From: Chryseobacterium jejuense
Lineage (GTDB): Bacteria > Bacteroidota > Bacteroidia > Flavobacteriales > Weeksellaceae
Assembly: GCF_017877355.1 (NCBI RefSeq)
Contig: NZ_JAGIPR010000011.1
Location: 95,444 to 159,443, forward strand
Reading direction: 5' to 3'
DNA length: 64,000 nt
In this document: in pieces, positions 44,549 through 53,847 of the stretch
Numbering within the stretch: position 1 is the first letter of the stretch
Layout: each line of letters opens with the position of its first letter
The notes under the pieces: model-generated
The model's input: only the letters and a program-made list of their open reading frames with translations
Databases searched by the model: none
What the model was told of the DNA's origin: nothing
Translations under genes and position numbers: made by a program

Positions 44549-45355
44549 TTATCTGGCATCAAGCTTATTTAATTTGCGATATTCTAAAAAAGCTAATCTT
44601 AATTCAAATTCTAATACATTCCTATTGAAATCCTTTCTGAATTTTTTTGAAAGATCTCTTGTTTCTTCTGCATACAGTAGAAATGTATCAATCTGTTCAT
44701 CTTCCATCCCATATTTTCTCAGAAAATCTAAGTTTACTTCATTTTTAAGCTGTACCATAAAATCATGAAACTCCATATAATTAGCTTTGGTAATTTTGGG
44801 TTTGTTCACATTAGTAATTAGATTGACCGCCTTACCAATGATGCCAAAAACATCTACCTGCCCTACTTTGTAATCATGACCTGTAAAGGTTTTAGAAATG
44901 GATTTATCTGGTAGAGGTTCATTTAAAGGACTCCTCATATATTTTGACATATCCGATTTTAAAGACCTTAGTTTTTGAGACTCATTGAGGCGTTTACTGT
45001 CTTTTTCCAGGTTTCCGGTAGGCCTGAAGGCAATTTGTACTTCCGGAATCTGGATCACTGCTTTTTGGAGAATCATCAGCACAGGTGTATTGAAGTCTTC
45101 TTTTGCAATCTTCTTACTGGCACGATAATATCCTTCTTTTATTGCTCTTATTTCATCATTTTCATCAGCATTTATCACAAATTTTCCTGAGGATTCACTC
45201 AGTACAGATATATTTTTTGAAACATTAATGATTAATACCGGATTGATATTGACATTACTATTGTCTGCAACGAGTCCTGTTACTTTTTGCTGCGAGAATA
45301 CTACAGTAGACACACAGAGCAAACTCATGGATAGATTTTTTTTATAAGTTTTCAT
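44549..45355 (-). CDS. Carboxypeptidase-regulatory-like domain protein, second of a tandem trio
   Basis: This 268-aa protein has a signal peptide (SLLCVSTVVFSQQ). An N-terminal beta-sandwich follows (VTGLVADNSNVNINPVLIINV, GKFVINADENDEIRAIKEGYY), with a helical C-terminal region (YMEFHDFMVQLKNEVNLDFLRKYG, given in part as KNEVNLDFLRKYG). It is paralogous to its neighbours on both sides and lies 5 bp from the upstream gene. The three probably form one operon and encode envelope proteins. Confidence 0.75.
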   Translation of the reverse strand: MKTYKKNLSMSLLCVSTVVFSQQKVTGLVADNSNVNINPVLIINVSKNISVLSESSGKFVINADENDEIRAIKEGYYRASKKIAKEDFNTPVLMILQKAVIQIPEVQIAFRPTGNLEKDSKRLNESQKLRSLKSDMSKYMRSPLNEPLPDKSISKTFTGHDYKVGQVDVFGIIGKAVNLITNVNKPKITKANYMEFHDFMVQLKNEVNLDFLRKYGMEDEQIDTFLLYAEETRDLSKKFRKDFNRNVLEFELRLAFLEYRKLNKLDAR

Positions 45356-45360
45356 TTTGG

Positions 45361-46107
45361 TTATCTTTGAGTCTTTGTTGCACGGTAAGATGATATTCTT
45401 GTCAGAACAAAACGTTGAAATCTATTCAGGTCTTCATCACTGCAGAAGCCATATTTTAAAATCTTCTTTCTTTCAAAACCACCGGCAAATACATATGAAA
45501 TAAAATGATCTATCAATGGCTTTTCAATTTTAAGATCGGTAAAATAATCATCTCCTAAACTCGCTCTGATATATTTCATAAAATCAATATCATCCCATTT
45601 ATTGTTTGCTTTTCCAATCATAAATCCTTCTCCTTTTGGCTGTACAAATTCACCGGGTTTTGCTGCAAGTATTCTTGGATCTGACTTCTGTACCATATAC
45701 TTCCCTAAATCAGCCAAAAGTTTTTCTACCTTTTTAGGCTTGTTGTAGATCTTTGAATCTATTTTCAGATTTCCAGTGAGCCCCTGCTTAACTACTACTT
45801 CAGGAATCTGAATGGTTGACCGGACAAGGCTGATATTCATAGGTGACTGTACGTTTTCCTGAGATACCTTTTTCACATCTCTATCATATCCTGCTTTTAT
45901 AAATCTCAATTCATCTCCTACTCTTCCGGAAATCATAAAATGACCATCTCCGTTTGAAAGTACCATTTCATCGGTCCGGATATTGACTACACTGACTTCT
46001 GGCATTTCAGCTCCACTCTCAGAAACTACTTTTCCGAAGATATAACTTTGGGCATTGGAATGAATGAAGAAAATCAGAGATAAGAAAAGAAGTAGTTTGA
46101 ATTTCAC
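45361..46107 (-). CDS. Carboxypeptidase-regulatory-like domain protein, first of a tandem trio
   Basis: This 248-aa protein has a signal peptide (LFLSLIFFIHSNAQS) and a beta-sandwich domain (FGKVVSESGAEMPEVSVVNI, GHFMISGRVGDELRFIKAGYD). A helical C-terminal region contains FISYVFAGGFERKKILKYG. The three tandem paralogs keep the same order of blocks but share limited identity, so they are older duplicates. A TAnnTTTG element lies at 46126-46133. The adjacent helicase gene is divergent. Confidence 0.75.
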   Translation of the reverse strand: MKFKLLLFLSLIFFIHSNAQSYIFGKVVSESGAEMPEVSVVNIRTDEMVLSNGDGHFMISGRVGDELRFIKAGYDRDVKKVSQENVQSPMNISLVRSTIQIPEVVVKQGLTGNLKIDSKIYNKPKKVEKLLADLGKYMVQKSDPRILAAKPGEFVQPKGEGFMIGKANNKWDDIDFMKYIRASLGDDYFTDLKIEKPLIDHFISYVFAGGFERKKILKYGFCSDEDLNRFQRFVLTRISSYRATKTQR

Positions 46108-46125
46108 AGGTTATTTTTTATAGAG

Positions 46126-46133
46126 CAAAGCTA
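46126..46133 (-). promoter_or_regulatory. TAnnTTTG -7 element for the carboxypeptidase-regulatory trio
   Basis: On the minus strand the sequence reads TAGCTTTG, an exact consensus match 19 bp before the ATG at 46107. I see no clear -33 element. Confidence 0.5.
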
Positions 46134-46289
46134 AAATTATTTTTAATTTGTTACATAAGTTTAACCACCGTTAACGCCTTTTAATATTTCTTTCTGGCTT
46201 TTGCTTCTGAAACTGTTAAAGACGCAGATTGAATTGTTAAATTTTCTTTTAAATTTTAGCTAACTTGCAGTCTCAATTCTCTTTTTACA

Positions 46290-49200
46290 ATGCAAAATTC
46301 TTATACAGTCATCAATGCCTCTGCCGGATCCGGGAAAACATACGCCCTGGTTCAGCGACTTCTGATGATCTGTCTCCGTTATCCTAATCAACAGCAATCG
46401 ATCAGGAATATTCTCGCCCTGACCTTTACGAATAAGGCCGCCAACGAGATGAAGGAAAGGATTTTGTCATGGCTAGGAAATTTCTCAGCTAGTAATTATG
46501 CAGAGAATGCTGATCTTAAAAATATTCAGAAGGCTTTTGAAGAACAGGGATTAAAAATTACTATTGATGAACTGCATCATCGGTCTAAAAGATTACTGGA
46601 TCATATTCTTCATAACTACTCCACTTTAAATATCGGGACGATTGACCGTTTTAATTCAAGATTGGTGAGAAGCTTTTCTTATGAATTGGGACTGGCAAAA
46701 AATTTCAATCTTGAAATTGAAGCCGAACCGTTTCTTATTGAAGCGGTAGATAAAATGCTGGATCAGATTGGTGAAAATGATACGATTTCTAATTCTTTCA
46801 TGGATTATGTAGATTACAGCCTTGAAAACAATGAAAGGATCAATCTTAACAAAAACCTTTATGATTCGGCAAAGGAGTTTGTAAAAGATATTCACTATGA
46901 GCACCTGAAAAACAATGATAGTTTTGATGATGCCAATTATGAAAACATCAAAAACACACTTCGTAAAGAGATTGTTCTGAATAAAAAACAGGCGACAGAA
47001 CTTGCTACGGCATCTATTGAGATATTCAAATCCAGAAATATTGAGATTGAAGATTTTGCTCAGGGGAAAAACGGAATCGGAGGTTTCTTTACCAAAGTGA
47101 TTGATTTTCACCAACAGAAAAGAGCTGGTTTTCCGTTTCCTACTACACAGGAAGAATCTGTAGTCAACAATTACAGGAAAGGAGCCTCTTCAAAATCTAA
47201 ACATAAAGAAGCTGAAATTTTTGAAATTCTGGATCAGCTTATTGAAAACAGAATGAAACTTATTCTTCTGTATATTGAAACTCAGAAGAAAGAAAAAGTT
47301 TTGTCTGCCTTGCTTCCTTTAAAGGTTAATAAGGATATTCAGGATGAGCTGAAGAAAATTGAGGAAGAGAATGATCTTGTTCTCCTTTCAAAGTTTAATA
47401 TTCTTATCAATGAAAATCTTAAAAACGAACCGTCTGCCTTTATTTATGAAAAGGTAGGAGCACAGTTTCAGCATTATTTCTTTGATGAGTTTCAGGATAC
47501 ATCGGAATTGCAGTGGCAGAATTTTGTTCCGTTGAGAGATCATAGTGTTTCCACTGAGTATACTTCTTTTACTTTGGTAGGAGATCCCAAACAGAGTATC
47601 TACAGGTTTCGTGGGGGAGAAAGTAAACTGATGCTGGATATCATCAACAAAAAGGAATTTTCTCCTAAGGAAGCGGATCTTCTGGTTCTTAAAGATAACT
47701 GGAGAAGTGCCAGAAATATTGTACAGTTCAACAATGAATTATATCAGTATCATTCTCTGGAACTGGAAGAGGAACATAAAAATATTTTCGGGGCGGATGC
47801 TGAGCAAACTCCTAAATCTAAGATTGACGGACGTGTAAAAGTAAACCTGATCGAAAATCTTACCAATGAAGAATTTTATGATGATACATCAGAGAGCATG
47901 CGGAAAGATATTCAGGAATGTCTGGACAATGGATTTAAGTTCTCTGATATTACGATTCTATGCCGTGGAAATTTTGATATTTTCAGCTATTCTCAAAAAC
48001 TTGGAAATTTAAAGGCCAATTATCATGGTGAGGAAACCAATATTAAAACCATCTCTGATAAAGGTCTTACGCTGGAGCTTTCCAACACCTTAAAGGCAGT
48101 TATTGAGTTTCTAAGGTGGGAAATTAATCCGAAGAATAAGCCTTGTCTTATTATGATGATGTATTATCTGAATACCTTGGGGAAAATTCACATGGCAGAT
48201 TTTACGCTGGAAATGAAGGAAATTCTGGATATTGAAGGTCATGAAGAAATTCTTCAGTTTCTACAACAGAAATATTCATTACAGCTGAAGCAGGATCATT
48301 TTCCGAGATTCAACCTTTATAACTTTATAGAGTATTACATCAATGAATTCTCTGTAGAAAATAAGGAAACGGACTTCCTGCTTAACTTTTTGGAAATGCT
48401 CTTCAATTTTACACAAAATGCTGGTGCAAGTACCAAAGAATTTTTAAAATACTGGGATGAAGAAGCTTCGTCCTACACCATTCAGGCTTCTGAAAATATA
48501 GATGCCATTCAAATTATGACGATCCACAAGTCTAAGGGACTGGAATTTCCTATCGTTTTTATTCCCATGATGAATAAAAACCGGGACAGCGAATTTACCA
48601 ATTGGTTTGAGACGAATGAGAGTGATGCTTTAAAATCCGTTAACATCAACCAGTTCAGTAAGAATCTGGAGGTGTATGATGAGGAAATTCAGAAGTTCAA
48701 TAAAAAGAATTCATATAAAAACCTTATTGACAGGCTCTGTTTGCAGTATGTAGCAACAACAAGACCTGTTGAACAGTTATTTTTTTATCTTCAGAAAGCT
48801 AATAAAACATCTAATAATCTTGAGCTATTAGAATTTATTCAGACCAAAAACACTGAAAATGCTGATTCATTTGATCTATATGAAGTACAACCGGAAATGC
48901 TGAAGAAACATTCAAAAACGAAGACTTCATCTTTTAAAACTCAGAACATTCAGAATCTGAAAAACGTCAATGAAAAGAGTACTTCTATCAAAATTGCTAC
49001 TCCGTCGAAAAACTATCAGGTACGAAACGAGAAAGTAAGAATCGGGCTTTTTGTACACGAGCTTTTATCTAAAATCAATACTGAAAAAGATATTAACAAA
49101 GTATTGGAAGGCTACGCTTTGGAAGGTCAGATTACATTGGAAGAGAAGAATGAAATACAAATTACTTTACAGGAAATTGTCAAAACGTATTCTGAATTCT

Positions 49201-49430
49201 TTGATGAAAAGTGGGAGGTTATCAATGAAAAGGATATTATGATCTCTGAAAATGGGGAAAGCCATATCTCAAGACCTGACCGTATTCTGAAAAGTGAAGA
49301 AGGCTATATCATTGTCGACTTTAAAACAGGTGAAGAGAAAGGTAAGGATGAAGAACAGGTACAGGGATACAAAAATATTTTGGAAAGATTGGGTAAAAAA
49401 GTTCTGAAAACACAGATAATCTATCTCTAA
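46290..49430 (+). CDS. AddA/RecB-like UvrD-superfamily helicase-nuclease
   Basis: This 1046-aa protein has Walker A (ASAGSGKT, residues 10-17), FTNKAANEMKERI, Walker B-type DEFQDTSELQW near 400, VGDPKQSIYRFRGGE near 430, IMTIHKSKGLEFP near 742 and YVATTRPVEQ near 820. The C-terminal PD-(D/E)XK nuclease signature is SRPDRI (about 992), VDFKTG (about 1009) and QVQGY (about 1023). It is an exonuclease-V-type AddA helicase-nuclease for double-strand break processing. The expected AddB partner is not adjacent on either side, so it may be elsewhere. The gene stands alone. Confidence 0.9.
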   Translation: MQNSYTVINASAGSGKTYALVQRLLMICLRYPNQQQSIRNILALTFTNKAANEMKERILSWLGNFSASNYAENADLKNIQKAFEEQGLKITIDELHHRSKRLLDHILHNYSTLNIGTIDRFNSRLVRSFSYELGLAKNFNLEIEAEPFLIEAVDKMLDQIGENDTISNSFMDYVDYSLENNERINLNKNLYDSAKEFVKDIHYEHLKNNDSFDDANYENIKNTLRKEIVLNKKQATELATASIEIFKSRNIEIEDFAQGKNGIGGFFTKVIDFHQQKRAGFPFPTTQEESVVNNYRKGASSKSKHKEAEIFEILDQLIENRMKLILLYIETQKKEKVLSALLPLKVNKDIQDELKKIEEENDLVLLSKFNILINENLKNEPSAFIYEKVGAQFQHYFFDEFQDTSELQWQNFVPLRDHSVSTEYTSFTLVGDPKQSIYRFRGGESKLMLDIINKKEFSPKEADLLVLKDNWRSARNIVQFNNELYQYHSLELEEEHKNIFGADAEQTPKSKIDGRVKVNLIENLTNEEFYDDTSESMRKDIQECLDNGFKFSDITILCRGNFDIFSYSQKLGNLKANYHGEETNIKTISDKGLTLELSNTLKAVIEFLRWEINPKNKPCLIMMMYYLNTLGKIHMADFTLEMKEILDIEGHEEILQFLQQKYSLQLKQDHFPRFNLYNFIEYYINEFSVENKETDFLLNFLEMLFNFTQNAGASTKEFLKYWDEEASSYTIQASENIDAIQIMTIHKSKGLEFPIVFIPMMNKNRDSEFTNWFETNESDALKSVNINQFSKNLEVYDEEIQKFNKKNSYKNLIDRLCLQYVATTRPVEQLFFYLQKANKTSNNLELLEFIQTKNTENADSFDLYEVQPEMLKKHSKTKTSSFKTQNIQNLKNVNEKSTSIKIATPSKNYQVRNEKVRIGLFVHELLSKINTEKDINKVLEGYALEGQITLEEKNEIQITLQEIVKTYSEFFDEKWEVINEKDIMISENGESHISRPDRILKSEEGYIIVDFKTGEEKGKDEEQVQGYKNILERLGKKVLKTQIIYL

Positions 49431-49664
49431 ATCTTATTTTATTCTGATAGATTTCAATATCATAAAGTCAGGATGTGATATTTTTGGTCAACAATACAAT
49501 TTCTTGCGCCAAAATGGTAATACTATTTTCTTAACCAAAATATAATACTCATTGAAGCACCTAAGACAATAGATTAAATTGTATCTTTCGTCATATAAAA
49601 ACTACTGGAAAATGTAAAATCATTGCTACCCTTAAAAACTAACACAAGTATTAATGATCTAACC

Positions 49665-49889
49665 ATGAAAATTTATCTTATCTCATTTCTTATAAGCGTC
49701 ATTATGATCGCCTTATCCGGAACTGTCATATTTAATATTCTCGATTATATTGATCCTCCTGTAACCAAGGAAGGTTTTAGGTATATGCCTACAGAAAGTC
49801 TTTTTAAATCTGCTTTTTTGAGTATCATGATAGGTTCTATTGTTTTTATTGCGGCTGTTAGAATACAAAGGCAAAGGCAGAGTAAATAA
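49665..49889 (+). CDS. Small two-TM membrane protein
   Basis: The ATG at 49665 gives 74 aa (MKIYLISFLISVIMIAL...), with TM helices at about 2-26 and 48-66 and a basic C-terminus (VRIQRQRQSK). The frame is open from 49623, but the first 14 residues are not hydrophobic or leader-like. The family is unknown and it stands alone. Confidence 0.6.
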   Translation: MKIYLISFLISVIMIALSGTVIFNILDYIDPPVTKEGFRYMPTESLFKSAFLSIMIGSIVFIAAVRIQRQRQSK

Positions 49890-50190
49890 ACATCCGAGCC
49901 CATCAAAGATGCAAAAGGTTAAGCTAAAAAAAAGAAGCTAATATTTAACCTTAACCCATTCATGGGATTAATTAAACATGGATTCCAAAAAGTCGCATCG
50001 AAAATAATTCTTACTACAAATTTTCATTTTATAGTAATCCTTTTTCCAATTCTGATTTCGATTTCGAATAAAAATAAAATACATATCAGTACCCTAATTT
50101 TGTATCAGGAATTAATTTTATGTATCAAAATAAAATCATCATACTCTATAATTTTATGTATTTTAGATTTAAATATACTGACAAATCTAT
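49890..50190. other. AT-rich intergenic region before the MFS pseudogene
   Basis: These 300 bp hold no convincing gene. An open frame at 49962-50237 is Ile/Leu/Lys-rich with no family features and overlaps the MFS start, so I do not call it. Confidence 0.55.
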
Positions 50191-51218
50191 ATGGAAATGC
50201 CCTTTTTCACAAAACCAAGGCAATTAAACAACCATGACATCAGAACATTAATACTTTCTTCTTTCGGAGGAATGCTGGAGTTTTATGATTTTGTGGTATT
50301 TATTTTTTTCGCAAAAATAATTGGAGAGCATTTCTTTCCACCCACCTTAGATTCTTTCTGGGCATCAATGAATACCTACGGTACATTTGCTGTAGGCTTT
50401 TTGTAAGACCTGTCGGAGGAATGATCATGGCACATTTCGGAGATCTTTTCGGGAGAAAGAAAATATTTTTCTTATCCATCGTTCTGATGGTATTTCCAAC
50501 ATTGGCCATAGGTTTTTTACCCACTTACCAACAAATCGAGTATTTTGCCCCTATACTTCTTCTGGTGGTACGAATTTTACAGGGTTTTGCCATTGGAGGA
50601 GAAATTCCCGCAGCCTGGGTATTTGTAGCTGAACATGTTCCGGGAAACCGGGTAGGATTAGCTGATTCCATGATTACTGCCAGCCTTTCTATGGGAGTGT
50701 TATTGGGTTCTGCTATTACGCTTTTTATCAATACATCCTTTTCTACAGAAGAGGTTTTTAACGGAGCATGGAGGTATCCTTTCATTCTGGGTGGGCTATT
50801 TGGTATCGTTACCATTTTTCTCCGCAGGTATCCCAAGGAAACTCCTGTTTTCATTGAAATGAAAGAAAAGAAGACCTTAAGCGAAAAAATACCGTTGCAA
50901 AAGATCTTTCAATTTCATCTTCCGGATATCAGTTTTTCGATCCTGCTCACCTGGATTTTTACAGGGTGTTCTATCCTTCTTACCCTGATGATTCCCAACT
51001 TAATGAGTAATTTTTTTAATATTACAAGAAAAGAAGCAATCACCATGCAAAGCTATACATTGATCACCATAAGTCTTGGAGCTGTTTTGGGAGGAATAAT
51101 GTATGATAAAAAGGGAGCAGGTAGGATGCTCATGCTGTGGAGTACCTTTTATGTATTATTTCTTGCCATACTGGGAGTATACCTGGGATTTCGCACAATG
51201 ATAAAAAATAAGAAATAA
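50191..51218 (+). pseudogene. Frameshifted and C-terminally truncated MFS (MHS-family-like) transporter
   Basis: The first reading frame (MEMPFFTKPRQLNNHDIRTL... to TFAVGFL) stops at TAA 50404-50406. Adding one T to the T5 run at 50398-50402 would restore FAVGFFVRPVGGM, which joins the second frame (50421-51218) carrying GDLFGRKKIFF, GGEIPAAWVFVAEH and FILGGLFGIV. These are hallmarks of metabolite:H+ symporter transporters. The joined protein is about 340 aa, while the usual length is about 420-440. The last helices are missing, and the sequence ends 75 bp before a convergent gene. The T-run shift might be a sequencing error, but the truncation is independent of it. Confidence 0.82.
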
Positions 51219-51292
51219 AAATATCTGTCGACAAAAAATCACTACTCCATAGAATTGTAATAGTGGTTTTATATTGTGATTCAAAATCATAA

Positions 51293-51976
51293 TTAGTAAT
51301 TTTTTATCTCACAAAAAAGATTGTTTTTTTTCAGGATCATATCTAAATATTTTCCACGACTGCTAACCTCCCTTTGGTATGGAGCAAAAAGCCGAGTTAC
51401 ACCATTAAATTCTTTATTGAGTTCTATCAATTCTTCTTTCTGTTGATTATCCAACTGAGATGTAGAAAACTTTTTATTAAAATTAATTAATTTTTTAACG
51501 ATAATTTCCTTTTCTACGATTTCCTTTTCAGTTGCATTCAAAGTACAAATTCCGTATATCCCATTACAGTAATGGTCCCATTCATTATCAAAATAATGTT
51601 CAAAAAGTTCCTCAATCAAATTGCTATTTTCATCAAAAATGTTTCCATATGCAAAATTCCTGTCCTTATGCTCTAGCAAAACATTCTTAAAGTTCTCTTT
51701 AAATCTTTGTTTGAATTCTGTGGATTGTAATGTATTTTTTTTGAAACCTTCTATCAATGATAAAATATGTTTCCCAAAATATTCTTCTTTTATATTTTCA
51801 TTTGTTTCATCGCCTAAAGGAGATAGAATCTTGACTTCCGATTCAACAACATAAGAAGCCGCTGGAATAAGCTTTTCATTCAATAAAAAATTTAAAAAAT
51901 CAATATCAATAGCTGTTAATCGAAGTAAATCATATTTTTCAACATAATGTAATCGTATATATTCTATATTTTTCAT
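51293..51976 (-). CDS. Hypothetical protein, possibly DUF6058-like
   Basis: This 227-aa, mainly helical, soluble protein has segments LTAIDIDFLNFLLNEKLIPAAS, given in part as FLNFLLNEKLIPAAS, and WDHYCNGIYGICTLNATEKEIVEK, given as WDHYCNGIYGICTLN. The G-x2-G-x-C-x-L block resembles what I recall of DUF6058 'natural product biosynthesis' proteins. The match is from memory and uncertain. No partner gene is apparent. It is transcribed towards the MFS pseudogene. Confidence 0.55.
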   Translation of the reverse strand: MKNIEYIRLHYVEKYDLLRLTAIDIDFLNFLLNEKLIPAASYVVESEVKILSPLGDETNENIKEEYFGKHILSLIEGFKKNTLQSTEFKQRFKENFKNVLLEHKDRNFAYGNIFDENSNLIEELFEHYFDNEWDHYCNGIYGICTLNATEKEIVEKEIIVKKLINFNKKFSTSQLDNQQKEELIELNKEFNGVTRLFAPYQREVSSRGKYLDMILKKNNLFCEIKNY

Positions 51977-52143
51977 ATTCTTTTAATTACTATAAACTTA
52001 CAAAATAAAAAACAGTCCAATTAGAAGCTTCTTGTTATTCTACTTTAAACACTTCTGTGCTATTTAAATTTGTTCTGATTAATCTTTCAAATGTATTTTA
52101 CATTGAGTTTCATGGATGGTTATATACTAATAATAAGTAGCTG

Positions 52144-52464
52144 TTATGATATGAGAAAATATTGCTTCCACTTGGTAACAGTATTTCTGCTTAACTTAAA
52201 ATACCTTGCCAATTCGGTATTATTGATATTATGTTTCTTTTGATATTCCAGAATTTCAACTATCGTAGATCTATCATATGAACGAAACCTCTGATTTTCC
52301 CTATCCTGTTTTTGTGAGTTTTTTGAAATAATAGAATTCAATTGTATAATATCAAAAAATGATAAATCCTTTTGAGATAAAATTTTCTGGCATTCGTCAA
52401 GATGTTCCGGATATTTTTGTTGGATAAGATCCTTATAAATCTTTTTATAATTGGGTCTGTTCAT
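52144..52464 (-). CDS. Small helix-turn-helix protein (transposase-like HTH)
   Basis: This 106-aa protein has a C-terminal HTH: RSTIVEILEYQKKHNINNTELARYFKLSRNTVTKWK, in which NNTELARYFKLSRNTVTKWK is a typical homeodomain-like/transposase HTH. The N-terminal part is helical (YKKIYKDLIQQKYPEHLDEC). There is no DDE catalytic domain, so this is not a functional transposase. It overlaps the upstream HTH gene by 20 bp and is probably translated after it. The likely role is a DNA-binding regulator. Confidence 0.7.
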   Translation of the reverse strand: MNRPNYKKIYKDLIQQKYPEHLDECQKILSQKDLSFFDIIQLNSIISKNSQKQDRENQRFRSYDRSTIVEILEYQKKHNINNTELARYFKLSRNTVTKWKQYFLIS

Positions 52465-52897
52465 TGTTTGGATATTTTTTCAGCCATTTGTATAATGTTG
52501 TTCTTGGAATTCGATATTCCTCCACAACTTTCTGTTGTGTTTTTTTATGATCGATAATCAGTTCTACTATAAAATCAATGATTTCTCTTGTATAAACATT
52601 CTTTTTAAATTCCGGCAGAACTGACTTTTTCTTCTCTTTATTGTCATTATTAAGACCTATACTTCTAGGGGGAGAATATAAAATGAGATGTTGGGAATAA
52701 ACACGAAAAAAATCATACTCCAATAATTTACACCACTTCAATAAAATATCTGTAGACAAATTTTCCTGTTGAAACATCTCTTTCACTTGCGGTTCTGTAT
52801 GCTTCATAAAATTGACGATTCTTTCCATAGATATCTCTTCTTCTCTTAACTTAATTTGAATAAGTTCTCCGATATGTATATTTTTAAAATTTTGCAT
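52445..52897 (-). CDS. Helix-turn-helix DNA-binding protein
   Basis: This 150-aa protein has an N-terminal segment NIHIGELIQIKLREEEISMER followed by RIVNFMKHTEPQVKEMF (given in two pieces), and a C-terminal HTH (KKTQQKVVEEYRIPRTTLYK). Comparable pairs occur in other Chryseobacterium genomes from memory, but their function is unknown. It overlaps the gene at 52144 by 20 bp. The pair lies upstream of two surface-protein genes and a TPR regulator, all on the minus strand. Confidence 0.68.
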   Translation of the reverse strand: MQNFKNIHIGELIQIKLREEEISMERIVNFMKHTEPQVKEMFQQENLSTDILLKWCKLLEYDFFRVYSQHLILYSPPRSIGLNNDNKEKKKSVLPEFKKNVYTREIIDFIVELIIDHKKTQQKVVEEYRIPRTTLYKWLKKYPNNEQTQL

Positions 52898-53007
52898 ATT
52901 TGTTAAAAAAAATAAAAATCAGGAATGAAATTTCACAAAATCACTTTTTAAAGTCAAGTGTTTAAACACAACAAATTATAATTCCTTCAAAAACATTCCT
53001 GAAAAAC

Positions 53008-53036
53008 TTGTATAAAAAAATATTTTTTTTATACAA
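53008..53036 (-). terminator. A/T-only hairpin terminator of the gene at 53043
   Basis: A 13-bp stem (ttgtataaaaaaa/tttttttatacaa) with a 3-nt loop lies 6 bp after the stop of 53043-53819. A 9-bp inverted repeat (TCAGGAATG at 52919, CATTCCTGA at 52994) lies just beyond it. Confidence 0.65.
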
Positions 53037-53042
53037 TCCTAC

Positions 53043-53819
53043 TTATTCTCCCAACCTAAAGAAAACAAGCTTTATATAATGGTTTATTGCATTGTATTCA
53101 GTTTTATAATAAGTAGTATTGGGATTATATCCAGATCCTAAAAACCACACTGTTAAATTATTTACAGGAGCTGTCAGATTGGCAAATGCTGTCCCATTCA
53201 GCCATTCTCCATAAAAAGTATTGAATATATTATTATTGTTAGATTTTAATTGGAATTGGCCATATTCAAAACCGCTTATATCATGTGTTATAAAGATCAG
53301 ATACCTCCCAGGGGGAACATTTATGGAATTGACATCATTTGTAGCCCCTAAATTGTCATATACTATACTCCCCTTTCCTCTTTCCTGGCTGAATGTATTG
53401 TTACTTGTATTATCCATATTAAGGGTAGTATTTCCACCCATTTCCCAAACAGTTATATTTTTATTCGTTAAAGATTGCCATGTACCAAGGCCATTAGCAT
53501 CAGACATTAACATCCTCCCTTCTTTCTGGTTCCCGTCTACCAGCTTAAAACCAGGGGTTGGAACAGTGGCAGTACCTCCTGTTTGTATTTCTATTTTTGC
53601 AGAGGGAGCAGTGGTTCCAATACCGATACTACCAGAGGACGTAACAACAAAATCATTAGCTTGCTGAGCAGCAGAAGGAGCTCCTGTTGCAGGATTATCT
53701 TTTTTCCCATCTACATGTAATACCCCTCGAGGATTAGGAGTGTTGATACCGACTTGAGCCAAAAGAACATGATTAATGCTTAAAATGGCCACTGTCCATA
53801 ATACTTTACTTTTTTTCAT
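53043..53819 (-). CDS. Exported 'QVGINT'-type surface protein
   Basis: This 258-aa protein has a signal peptide (VLWTVAILSINHVLLA) and a mature start QVGINTPNPRGVLHVDG. A second copy of the motif is GSIGIGTTAPSAKIEIQTGG near residue 63. The rest is Gly/Asn/Thr-rich and beta-strand-like, ending in YIKLVFFRLGE. It resembles the proteins at 39278 and 53848. No catalytic motif is visible, and the function is unknown. It is probably an exported structural or adhesive protein. Confidence 0.7.
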   Translation of the reverse strand: MKKSKVLWTVAILSINHVLLAQVGINTPNPRGVLHVDGKKDNPATGAPSAAQQANDFVVTSSGSIGIGTTAPSAKIEIQTGGTATVPTPGFKLVDGNQKEGRMLMSDANGLGTWQSLTNKNITVWEMGGNTTLNMDNTSNNTFSQERGKGSIVYDNLGATNDVNSINVPPGRYLIFITHDISGFEYGQFQLKSNNNNIFNTFYGEWLNGTAFANLTAPVNNLTVWFLGSGYNPNTTYYKTEYNAINHYIKLVFFRLGE

Positions 53820-53847
53820 CGTGTGTTAATAAATATATTTTTTTTTT

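Noticed and set aside
49962..50237. 91-codon plus-strand reading frame before the MFS pseudogene
   Set aside because: It is Ile/Leu/Lys-rich as expected of random AT-rich DNA and overlaps the true MFS start.
52144..52464. Call as an active insertion-sequence transposase
   Set aside because: Only a small HTH domain is present. No DDE catalytic core, terminal inverted repeats or target duplication was found.
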